Positions 18,076 through 27,700 of a stretch of DNA of 64,000 bases are shown piece after piece. The stretch spans positions 1 through 64,000 of the forward strand of contig JAZKEO010000011.1 in the NCBI GenBank assembly GCA_040386975.1, in the 5' to 3' direction. The DNA is from M2408 sp040386975 (lineage in GTDB: Bacteria; Bacteroidota; Bacteroidia; Flavobacteriales_D; Crocinitomicaceae). The notes under the pieces are model-generated. The model ran no database searches. It had not been told where the DNA came from and saw only the letters and a program-made list of their open reading frames with translations. Every line of letters starts with the position of its first letter. Position 1 is the first letter of the stretch. Position numbers and translations under genes: made by a program.

Positions 18076-18642
18076 ATGAAAAAAACAATCTTTAAACTAA
18101 TGATTCTTGTGGTAGGGGTATCAGGGTTTCAGAGTTGCAGAAAGGGTGATAATGACCCATTAATTGCTTTAAAAACGAGAAAACAAAGACTAACAGGAGA
18201 ATGGAAAGTTTTTGAAATGGGTACTACTTACAAAGAAAATGGAGAAGTTATTTATGTTGAATTGGTCGAAAATGATTCTCTGAAAACAGGTTTTTCATCT
18301 GTTACTTACACAAATACCTACAATTTCAAAAAAGACGGCACGTTTGAAAATACGGAAGTTGAAGATGGAGATACTTATGTTGAAAAAGGTAATTGGGCTT
18401 TTTTAGGGAAAAATAAAGAAGCAGGTATTAAGAATAAAGAATATATTACACTAAATACGACTAATTTCATCAATCCAAATTCAAGTTCGACTTATAATAA
18501 TTTTGAAGATGGCGGCTTTGTAAATTATGAAATTTATAGGCTTCAAGACAAATTCATGGAATTGCATTACTTGAAAACAGTAAAAGACGAGGAAACTGGA
18601 AATATTGAAGAAACAAAAACAGCTATAATCTTAAAAAAATAA
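18076..18642 (+). CDS. Lipoprotein, lipocalin-like, paralog A'
   Basis: This 188-residue protein duplicates the first gene in the array. It shares the signal peptide MKKTIFKLMILVVGVSGFQS, a lipobox GFQSC, then RKGDNDPLIALKTRKQRLTGEWKV and the mid-protein motif GNWAFLGKNKEAGIKNKE. It has diverged in the C-terminal half and is shorter. Paralog B' follows after four bases, reproducing exactly the spacing of the first pair. A weak -7-like TATATTTA lies at 18041-18048. Function unknown; surface or periplasmic-face lipoprotein inferred from the lipobox. Confidence 0.8.
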   Translation: MKKTIFKLMILVVGVSGFQSCRKGDNDPLIALKTRKQRLTGEWKVFEMGTTYKENGEVIYVELVENDSLKTGFSSVTYTNTYNFKKDGTFENTEVEDGDTYVEKGNWAFLGKNKEAGIKNKEYITLNTTNFINPNSSSTYNNFEDGGFVNYEIYRLQDKFMELHYLKTVKDEETGNIEETKTAIILKK

Positions 18643-18646
18643 CACT

Positions 18647-19267
18647 ATGAAAGCAGTTAAATATATATTAATTCTGACAATAATAACTTCAACTTTTATC
18701 GGGTGTAAGAAAGGTGAAAATGATCCTTTTTTATCTTTGAAAAGTAGAAAAGCTCGTATATCAGGTGAATGGACAATGAGTTCAGCAGAAAGTAAAAGTA
18801 CCGATGAATCTGGTACTATGACCTCAACTTATGATGGAGCAACCCAAACAAACACTTTTACTCCGATTAGTGGTACAAACGTAATTTCAACTACAAAAAT
18901 TACTTCTGATTTTACAATAGATAAAAACGGAACTTTTAAAACTGTATCTACAACAACGTCTACATCAGGCTCAACTACAGTAATAACAACTGAAGGAAAT
19001 TGGGTTTTTGCTGGAAAAAGTAAAAATGCAGACTTAAAGAAAAAAGAAGCAATTTTATTGTCTATCACAAGTCAAACAGAAACTGGTGAACTAGGATTAA
19101 GTCAAACTGGAACTTTCATGAATGATGGTATTTTAATAATCGATCGACTAAAAAACAAGGAAATGATTATTAAATATGATGAATCAAGAGATTATGTAAA
19201 CAATACAAATTCAAATCTAAATGAGAAAGAAACACGTATTGGTTCTATGACTTTTACACAAAAATAA
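18647..19267 (+). CDS. Lipoprotein, lipocalin-like, paralog B'
   Basis: This 206-residue lipoprotein has lipobox FIGC (Cys at residue 20), then KKGENDPFLSLKSRKARISGEWTMSS, and the motif GNWVFAGKSKNADLKKKEA. Its C terminus (GSMTFTQK) matches paralog B. The central part is a Thr/Ser-rich segment with many predicted strands. It ends the array; a bidirectional terminator at 19286-19320 separates it from convergent tsaB. Function unknown. Confidence 0.8.
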   Translation: MKAVKYILILTIITSTFIGCKKGENDPFLSLKSRKARISGEWTMSSAESKSTDESGTMTSTYDGATQTNTFTPISGTNVISTTKITSDFTIDKNGTFKTVSTTTSTSGSTTVITTEGNWVFAGKSKNADLKKKEAILLSITSQTETGELGLSQTGTFMNDGILIIDRLKNKEMIIKYDESRDYVNNTNSNLNEKETRIGSMTFTQK

Positions 19268-19285
19268 GGGACTTTTTGAATTTAC

Positions 19286-19320
19286 AAAAACTCCAAGACT
19301 TTAAAGTTTTGGAGTTTTTT
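19286..19320. terminator. Bidirectional terminator between lipoprotein B' and tsaB
   Basis: A long stem (AAAAACTCC around 19286-19294 pairing with GGAGTTTTT around 19311-19319, extended inward with few mismatches) has A/T tracts on both sides. It sits between convergent genes and overlaps the last codons of tsaB. Confidence 0.75.
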
Positions 19321-19975
19321 GTTTTGTAACAAAATCTTTCAAGTAAAAAGGTTCAAAATAAGCTACATCGACAAAGTCATTCGCTTGAAATTTCTTAAAG
19401 GCTAAATCAACTTGTCCTTTTGCTGAAGATAAAATAGTAGAATCAAAAATTATATTTCGCTTTTCCCAAATCTCTTTTAGCTTTTCAGCACCATCACCGC
19501 ATGCTATGAATGAATCAAATTCTGAATATGTTTGTTCATCAATTACATCTGCTGAAATTGGCTTTAAAAGTTCTCCTTTTGAAGAATAAATTGAAGAAAA
19601 AACTTCCATTCTTCGTGCATCAATCATTGGAATTATTGTTTTTTTAGGATAAACTAATTTTGCAATTTCATAAATACATTCCAAGGAATCAATTGCAATT
19701 AAAGGAATATTTAAACTATAACACAAACCTTTTGCAACTGAAACTCCAATTCTCAAGCCTGTATAAGAACCTGGACCTGAAGAAAGTGAAACTGCTTTTA
19801 ATTCTTTAACCGAAATTTGTTCTATTTTCAAAACTTCTTCAATAAAAAGCGTTAAATTTTCTCCATGTGAGAAACCATCTTCTGTTATTTCTTTGAGCTG
19901 TTTTAATTCTCCATTTAAAGATAAAGCCACAGAACAAGCTTTTGTTGCGGTTTCAAGATGTAAAATATAAATCAT
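19301..19975 (-). CDS. tsaB: TsaB, tRNA t6A biosynthesis protein
   Basis: This 224-residue ASKHA-fold protein is the inactive partner of TsaD in making threonylcarbamoyladenosine on ANN-decoding tRNAs. Recognition motifs are ILHLETATKACSVAL at the N terminus, then the hallmark SLSSGPGSYTGLRIGVSVAKGL and MIDARRMEVFSSIY. Length fits the family. It is 8 bp downstream of a response-regulator gene and probably shares its transcript; such pairing has no obvious functional meaning. Confidence 0.93.
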   Translation of the reverse strand: MIYILHLETATKACSVALSLNGELKQLKEITEDGFSHGENLTLFIEEVLKIEQISVKELKAVSLSSGPGSYTGLRIGVSVAKGLCYSLNIPLIAIDSLECIYEIAKLVYPKKTIIPMIDARRMEVFSSIYSSKGELLKPISADVIDEQTYSEFDSFIACGDGAEKLKEIWEKRNIIFDSTILSSAKGQVDLAFKKFQANDFVDVAYFEPFYLKDFVTKQKTPKL

Positions 19976-19983
19976 AAAGAAAT

Positions 19984-20673
19984 TTATTCTGCTATTTCAA
20001 GTTTAAATCCAATTCCGTGAATATTTGAAATCTGAATTTTTTCGTCTTCAGAAAAATATTTTCTTAATTTGGTAATAAAAACGTCTAAACTTCTTCCGAT
20101 GAAATAATCTTCTTGTCCCCAAACGGCATTCATCACAATTTCTCGTGAAACAACTTGATTTTTAAACTTACATAAAATAGCTAAAATTTGAGCTTCTTTT
20201 TTTGTCAAAGATTTTTCAAAATTTGGATGAGACAGTTTATAATTTTCGGAATCAAAAGTATAAGCTCCAATAGAAATTTTCTTTTCCTCTATTTCATCAG
20301 TTGAGATGTTTACTCGTTTCAACAAAGCTTTAATTCTCATCAATAATTCTTGAAAATCAAAAGGTTTAGACAAATAATCGTCTCCTCCAACTTTAAAACC
20401 TTCAATTTTATCTTCTGTCATTGATTTGGCAGTCAAAAATAAAATCGGAATTTCTTTATCTATGTTGCGAATATCCTTTGCCAAGGAAAAACCATCTTTT
20501 TTGGGCATCATCACATCAAAAATACACAAATGAAATTTATCTTGATTGAACTTTTGGAATGCTTCAGCACCATCTAAAGCTAAAGTTACATTAAATCCTT
20601 CGCTTTTTAATTGGTCTGAGATAACAAAACCTAGGTTTGTATCATCTTCGGCAAGTAATATTTTTGCTTTCAT
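19984..20673 (-). CDS. OmpR-family response regulator
   Basis: This 229-residue two-domain regulator has a receiver (ILLAEDDTNLG at residues 4-14, phosphoacceptor Asp in CIFDVMMPKKDG, the switch Thr region LFLTAKS and Lys in YLSKPFDFQE). A C-terminal winged helix follows (LTKKEAQILAILCK, then GRSLDVFITKLRKYF, then GIGFKLEI). It binds DNA when phosphorylated. No histidine kinase is adjacent, so its partner lies elsewhere. The gene has a long 5' leader (about 132 nt from the predicted start site) containing a strong hairpin, which suggests post-transcriptional control. It resembles the RprY-type regulators of Bacteroidota, but that name is not certain. Confidence 0.9.
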   Translation of the reverse strand: MKAKILLAEDDTNLGFVISDQLKSEGFNVTLALDGAEAFQKFNQDKFHLCIFDVMMPKKDGFSLAKDIRNIDKEIPILFLTAKSMTEDKIEGFKVGGDDYLSKPFDFQELLMRIKALLKRVNISTDEIEEKKISIGAYTFDSENYKLSHPNFEKSLTKKEAQILAILCKFKNQVVSREIVMNAVWGQEDYFIGRSLDVFITKLRKYFSEDEKIQISNIHGIGFKLEIAE

Positions 20674-20805
20674 TGTGTTCTGAATTTTTTGGGAAAGTTA
20701 GTTATTTTTTCGTTTCTATCAAGTACGAATTGCCCTAAAAATGAATGAGGATTTAAAACTTGCGTTCTAAACCCTCATTACACTAATCAACCTAACCTAC
20801 TACTA
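20674..20805 (-). promoter_or_regulatory. Structured 5' leader of the response-regulator mRNA
   Basis: On the minus strand the predicted transcript begins near 20805 with a GTAGTAGTAGGTTAGG-type sequence. It then folds into a hairpin of about 16 bp with two mismatches and a GCAA-type tetraloop (arms 20744-20759 and 20764-20779; outer arms AATGAGG/CCTCATT). There is no T-run directly after the hairpin, so it is not a standard terminator. The 132-nt length is unusual here, where many mRNAs look leaderless. Candidate cis-acting RNA element; ligand or partner unknown. Confidence 0.5.
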
Positions 20806-20811
20806 CTGATG

Positions 20812-20842
20812 CAAATTTAAAGACTTTTTTGAAACCTGCAAA
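20812..20842 (-). promoter_or_regulatory. Promoter of the response-regulator/tsaB transcript
   Basis: On the minus strand the -7 box is TAAATTTG (20819-20812) and the -33 TTTG is at 20842-20839 with a 19-nt spacer. Both elements match the Bacteroidota consensus exactly. Confidence 0.8.
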
Positions 20843-20953
20843 CTTTTTTTTAATTAATTAGCTATAAGTGTTAATTTTATCGATTAACTTGTTTTTTAGT
20901 GTAATAAATAGCCGAAAAATTATTTCAAGATTTTCTAAGGGTAAAAACAACTA

Positions 20954-20982
20954 TTAACATTACGTTAATTTTCTTATCTTTA
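20954..20982 (+). promoter_or_regulatory. Pho-box-like direct repeat plus -7 box before the phoB-like gene
   Basis: TTAACAT (20954-20960), a 4-bp spacer, then TTAATTT (20965-20971) give the 11-bp-period direct repeat expected of a PhoB site. Three bases later a TATCTTTA -7-like box (20975-20982) begins, so the repeat occupies the -33 region, the usual place for a PhoB activator site. The same TTAACAT repeat occurs at the phosphate locus near 33.8 kb, suggesting autoregulation. Confidence 0.6.
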
Positions 20983-21003
20983 CTTTCCAAAATAGGAGTT
21001 TCT

Positions 21004-21672
21004 ATGAGTAAAATACTAATTATTGATGACGAAGAAGATATTTTAGAAATCTTAAAATACAATTTATTAAAAGAAGATTTTGAAGTTGAAACAGCTAACA
21101 ATGGAGTTTTAGGAATTGAAATCGCGAAAACATTTCTTCCTGATTTGATTATTTTGGATGTTATGATGCCACAAATGGACGGAATTGAAGTTTGTGAAAC
21201 AATCAGAAATATTAGCGCTTTATCTTCGACCTTAATTTGTTTTTTAACTGCTCGTGGGGAAGATTATTCGCAAATTGCTGGTCTTGATGCAGGAGCAGAT
21301 GATTACATTTCAAAACCTGTTAAGCCGAAAGTCTTAATCAGTCGTTTAAATGCTCTTTTAAGAAGAAAAATTCCCTTACAAATAAATCATGAAGCGGATT
21401 CAAATCAAATTATTATTAATCGTGAAAAGTATTTGATTACAAAAAATGGATCCGATATTCAGCTTCCAAGAAAAGAATTTGAATTACTCGCTTTACTAGC
21501 TTCAAAACCAAACACCGTTTTTGAACGAAATGTTATCTTGGAAAAAGTTTGGGGAACAGAAATCGTTGTTGGAGACCGCACAATCGATGTTCACATTCGT
21601 AAATTACGAGAAAAAATAGGAGAAAACAATATCAAGACGATTAAAGGTATAGGATATAAGTTTGAAGTATAA
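21004..21672 (+). CDS. phoB: PhoB-like response regulator
   Basis: This 222-residue OmpR/PhoB-family regulator has a receiver (ILIIDDEEDILEIL at residues 4-17, phosphoacceptor Asp in LIILDVMMPQMDG, FLTARGED, and Lys in DDYISKPVKPKV). A winged helix follows (LPRKEFELLALLAS, then VWGTEIVVGDRTIDVHIRKL, then KGIGYKFEV). The receiver and the GDRTIDVHIRKLR recognition segment are PhoB-like. The assignment to phosphate control is inferred from the Pho-box-like repeat in its own promoter and at the porin/PiT locus 12 kb away. A PhoR kinase is not present in the window. It is transcribed divergently from the other response regulator. Confidence 0.8.
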   Translation: MSKILIIDDEEDILEILKYNLLKEDFEVETANNGVLGIEIAKTFLPDLIILDVMMPQMDGIEVCETIRNISALSSTLICFLTARGEDYSQIAGLDAGADDYISKPVKPKVLISRLNALLRRKIPLQINHEADSNQIIINREKYLITKNGSDIQLPRKEFELLALLASKPNTVFERNVILEKVWGTEIVVGDRTIDVHIRKLREKIGENNIKTIKGIGYKFEV

Positions 21673-21753
21673 TTCTTTTTAACATCGCTTTTTTAATAAA
21701 ACCGATTTTTGTGTTTAATTAATTTATATATTTAGCACTCCAAAGCTAAAAAT

Positions 21754-24700
21754 ATGACTCTATTTAACACCCGAATAGCTACTCTTTTATTCTGTTTAAT
21801 TTCTATTTCCAATATAAATTCACAAATTTCAGTTACCCCAAATCTTACAGCACAACAATTAGCTGAAATATTTGCTGGTTCAAATCTAACTGTTTCAAAT
21901 GCAACGCTTACTGGAAGTCCAACTGCTGTTGGAAGTTTTACCTCTTCTGGTTTCACCTATAATTCTGGAATTGTATTAAATACAGGATTGGCTGTAAATG
22001 CAGCAGGGCCAAATGACGATCCAAATACAGGGGATAATCTTGGTCAAGCAGGAAGTGATATTCTTGAAGCTATTGGTGGCGCAGCTTCTCGTGATGCTGT
22101 GATCTTAGAATTTGACTTCGTTGTACAGTCATCGTCTGTTCAATTTAATTATATTTTTGCTTCGGAAGAATATCCAGAATTTGCACCGCCAAATCAACCA
22201 GATTTTACAGATGTTTTTGCATTCTTTATAAGTGGTCCAGGAATTACTGGAGAAGAAAATATTGCTATCATTCCGGGGACTTCTTTACCCGTTACAATTC
22301 AAAATGTAAATCCTGTAACTAACTCACAATTTTACATTGATAATATTGGAGGTTCAGAAATTCAATATGATGGTTATACTACAAGTTTGGGAGCTTTTAA
22401 AGATGGATTAATTGCTTGTCAAACTTATCATTTGAAATTAATGATTTCTGATATTCGTACTTCTACGAGAAATTCAGCCGTTTTTTTACAAGAAAATAGT
22501 TTTGTTCAAGATGCTGGAACTTTAATAGTAGATTCTCAAACAATTTTAGCAGATAATTTAGCTCGAGAGGGATGTACAAAAGGAAGTTTTACCTTCAAAA
22601 TTCCAGAACCAGAACCAACTGACAGAATAATTAGTTTCACTATTGGTGGAAGTGCTGTAAATGGCGTTGATTATCAGCATATAGATAACTTTTTAATTAT
22701 TCCAGCTGGAGACACATCAGCAACCTTGTACATCAATTCTATTTCTGACGGAATATCAGAGGGACAAGAAGATATTATTTTTGATTTCGCTGCTGGTGGT
22801 TGTTCAGGAACTGGTACGGCAACCATGTTAATTGACGATTCTCAACCCATCGAATTCACTCTAGACAAAAATGATTTAACATGCTTTGAAAATAATACGG
22901 GAGAAATCATTGTCAATGCATCAGGTGGATTTCCTCCTTATAATTTTACTTACACGAATGATTTAGGTGTGAGTAATTCTTCCTCCACGTCACCAATTAC
23001 TGGACTTTCTTCAGGACAGTACTCAATAAATGTTAGTGACTCTTATGGTTGTAAAGCTGAAGCTTTAGTTATTGGTGGTTTATTTAATGCTGGAACAACT
23101 TTTTTACCTGATGGAAGTGGTGTTTCTTATGAAGCTCCCTTAACAATTTCTGGTTTTGGTGCTGGAGATTTGATTAATAATGTTAGTCAGGTTCAACAGG
23201 TTTGCTTATCGTTAGAACATTCCTATATGGGAGATTTATCCATTGAATTAATTTCACCAAGTGGCCAAGTACTTTTATTAAAACAAGCTGGTGGCGGTTC
23301 AACAGATTTAGGAGAACCAGTTGCTACAGGTCCTGTTGATGGCGATGGAAGTAGTGATCCAACACCTGGAAATGGTTATGAATATTGTTTTAATGCAAAT
23401 CCAACTTTTGGAACAATGGTTTCAGAATCTGGTAATAATTTCAGAACTGATTATGTGGATAATGTAGGAAATATGTATTCAGATGGTTTTTTACCAGCTG
23501 GTTCTTATCAAGCGGAATCAAGTTTTAACGCATTAATTGGTTCAACTTTAAATGGTGAATGGAAAATTAGAGTTACAGATAATGCTTTTCTTGATAATGG
23601 ATATATCTTCAATTGGTACATCAGTTTAATTGGTGAATTACCTGATTCAATAGTCGTTTTGGATGAACCTAATGAAATCCTAATTTCAGGACAGAGCATT
23701 GATGCAAGTTGTGGAACAGCAAACGGTTCAATAAATACAACTGTTTTTAATGCAATTGCACCCTACACAGTTTTATGGTCAAATTCTGCTATTACTGAAG
23801 ATATCAATAGTATCAATGCGGGTACATATACAATAAATGTTACTGATAATAATAGTTGTGTTAGCAGCAAAAATTTCATAGTAAATAATTCAAGTTCAAT
23901 TGCAATAACTCCTAATGTAAGTCCTGTTAGTTGTTTTAATGGAAACAATGCTTCAATTAATATTACAGTAACTGGAGGTCAATCTCCTTATATTTATTCT
24001 TGGTCAAATGGTGCAATCACGGAAGATTTATCAACTTTAAGTCCTGGTATTTACACCGTAACTGTTACCGACCAAGCTGGATGTATCAAATTATTGGAGG
24101 TAGAAATTGTCAACGCAAGTCCAATTGTAATTAACGTAGTTGATTTACAAAATGAAATCTGTAATACTGACAATGGATTAATTTCTGTTACTGCGAGTGG
24201 TGGTTCAGGTTCTTACGGTTTTTCTTGGGACAATAATTCTACATCACAAACGATTAACAATTTATCAGCTGGAACTTACAACCTAACAGTAAGTGACAAT
24301 TTAACTTGTACAGCGACACAGGCTATCACAGTAACAAATGACATTTCAAATTGTAGTAGTTTTTGTTTTTTAGATGTTGAGGAAAATCTTATTACAAATG
24401 AAACTTGTGGTAATTCAGCTGGTTCTGTAGATATTAATGTTTTGAATGGGATTTTCCCTTTACAAATATCTTGGTCAAATGGTTCAATAACTGAAGATAT
24501 TTCTGGATTAAACGCTGGAGATTACACGGTTGAAATTACTGATAACAATAGTTGCTCTGTTATAAAAACATTTACTGTTTCAAATAATACAGGTAATCTT
24601 CAAATTTCTCAAGCATTGGTTTCAGATGAAATTTGTAATAATAATCAAGGTACAATAAATTTAACTGTTTCTGGCGGGAATCTGCCTTATAGTTTCACTT

Positions 24701-27700
24701 GGTCAAATGGTTCGAACACAGAAGATATTAGCAATTTAAGTTCAAACAATTATACTGTTTCAGTTAGAGACGGGAATAACTGTTTGGCTCAACAAAGTTT
24801 TTTAATTTTAAATGATGCAGGAAATTTAGCCGTTTCAAGTTCAGTTAATCAAAGTTTTTGTGGCGGCAACTCTGGAAGTATTATTCAAACAGTTAGCGGA
24901 GCAAATGGAGCAATAACGCACTCCTGGAATGATGGGCCTATTACTCAAAACAGAACAAACTTAGCACCTGGAAATTACATCTGTACTACAACCGATGCTT
25001 TAGGGTGTTCCGTTCAAAATTTTTACACAATTACTGAAATATCAGGCGACATAGTTATTCTAGGAGAAAATGCAACAAGTGAAATTTGTAATAATAATCA
25101 AGGAAGTATTGATTTAACTACTTCTGGTACAACTTTATCTTATTTATGGTCAAATGGAGCAATCACGGAGGATATTTCGGGATTGAATTCAGGAAATTAC
25201 TCTTGCCTCATTACTAATGGACAAGGTTGTCAATTATCAACTGGAACAATTTACGTTGGAAATTCAAACGGAGGAATCATTGTTGGTACACAAACAATCT
25301 TACCTGAAATTTGTGATGGTTCGAATGGTGCTATTAATGTAAATATTATTGGAGGAACAAGTCCATATACTTTTTCATGGGATAACGGTGCTCTTTCAGA
25401 AGATTTAATTTCAGTTAGTACTGGAGATTATACCGTAAATGTTACAGATTTAAACGGATGTGTTAAAAGTCAATCATTTCATGTAGGAGAGAATCAAGGA
25501 ACACTTGTAATTAATAATGCTGTATTAACAAATGAAATTTGTGGAAATTCTGCTGGAAATATCAATTTGAATCTTTCTGGCGGAACATCACCCTATGTGA
25601 TTTCTTGGTCTAATGGTGCGATAACAGAAGATATTTCTTCTTTAAATTCTGCTAATTATACTGTTACTATTCAAGATGCAAATGGATGTAACCTAAATTC
25701 GACTTATTTCATTGACAACACTACAAATGGATTTTCTGTAAGTCATATTGCTACCAGTGAAGTTTGTTCTAATGGAAATGGAGCGATTGATTTAAATATT
25801 TCTGGAGGTCAAACACCATATACATTTCTTTGGTCAAATGGAGCATTAACGGAAGATTTAACTGGAATTTCAACAGGGAATTATTCATGTGTTATTACTG
25901 ACAATTTAGGTTGTACTTTATCAAGTGGAACTATTACTATTGGAAACTTTAGTAATACCTTAAGTGCAACGGCATCAATAACGCATGCAACATGTACAAA
26001 CGACGGTGCTATCAACCTAGCAGTTTCTGGTGGACAAGCACCTTATTCTTATGTTTGGTCTAATGGTTCTTTAATTGAAGATTTGGGAGCAATTTCTGCA
26101 GGTATTTATTCTTGTGTTGTAACTGACGTAAACAATTGTTCTACAACAAAAACTCTTGAAGTTATTGCAACAAATAATAACTTAGCTTTCACTTATAATT
26201 TTACGGATGAGATTTGTAACAACAATTTAGGTTCAATTAATCTTTCAACTACTGGAGGAAGTGGAAGTTTAAATTTTATTTGGAGTAATGGAGGAGTAAC
26301 AGAAGATATCAATAACTTAAATTCTGGCAACTACACCTGTACAATTACCGATCAATCATCTTGTTCAATTACAACAAATGCAATTCAAATATCTAATCAA
26401 TCAAGTTCTTTACAAATAACTAGCTTAACAAAAATTGATGAAGTTTGTAATAATAATTCTGCTTCAATTAATTTAAGTATTTCTGGAGGAACAGATCCTA
26501 TAACTTACTCATGGTCAAATGGATCGGTAACACAAGATTTATCTGGACTTTCAGAAGGAGTTTATTCCGTTGTTGTTTCCGATGCTTCAAATTGTAGTAC
26601 TTCAGCACAAGTTACAGTTTTAAATAGTGCTGGAAACTTAAATGCGAATTTAACAAGTTTAGTAAATGAAAGTTGTACAAACGCTCAAGGTTCGATTCAA
26701 CTCACAACAAGTGGAGGAACTTCACCTTACACTTATTCATGGAGTAATGGACAAATAACAGAAGATTTGAGTAATTTATCCGCTGGAACTTATTCCGTTT
26801 TAATTACCGATAATCTTACTTGTACAACTACAGAAAATTTCACAATTGCAAATAATGGTGCAGATTTGGCTATTCAATCTGTAGCTAAAATTGATGAGTC
26901 TTGTTCAAATAATGGAGGTTCAATTAATTTAACGGTTTCTGGTGGTAGTCAACCCTACGCTTATTTATGGTCTAATGGTTCCAACTTACAAGATCTAACG
27001 AATTTAAGTGCTGGAAACTATACTGTTGACATAACAGATGCAAACGGCTGTACAATAAATTCATCTTACACTATTTTAAATCAAGCTGGAAACCTTGCCT
27101 TATCTGCTACAACAACAGACGAAAGTTGTGGTTTATCAAATGGTGCTATCAATGTTTCAGTATCTGGAGGGAATTTACCTTTAAGTTATTCATGGAATAC
27201 GGGAAGTATAAATCAAGATTTATCTGCCATTTCTGCTGGAAACTATAACCTAGTTGTAACGGATAACTTTGGTTGTAATGTCAATTATAATACAACAATA
27301 AATAATACTACAAACGGTTTAAGTTTAAGTCTTGAAAGTAAAAGTGATGAAAACTGTGGTTTAATTGACGGTGCAATAGCTGTTAATTCAACAGGTTCAA
27401 CACCAATTACTTTTGTTTGGTCAAATGGTGATATTTCTGAAGATATTTCTGGAGTTTCAGCCGGAACATATACTTTAACAGCTACTGACAATCTTGGTTG
27501 CTCAACATCATTTACTGAGACTATTTCAAATCAAACTGGTAGTTTAGCTATTTCTTTTAGCAACACTTTTAGTCCAATTTGTGCAAACAATAATGGATTC
27601 ATTGATATTGAAGTTTCTGGAAATGGACCTTTTACTTACGGTTGGAGTAATGGACAAATCACTCAAGATATTGTTTCTCTTGCTGCCAATACTTATTCAG

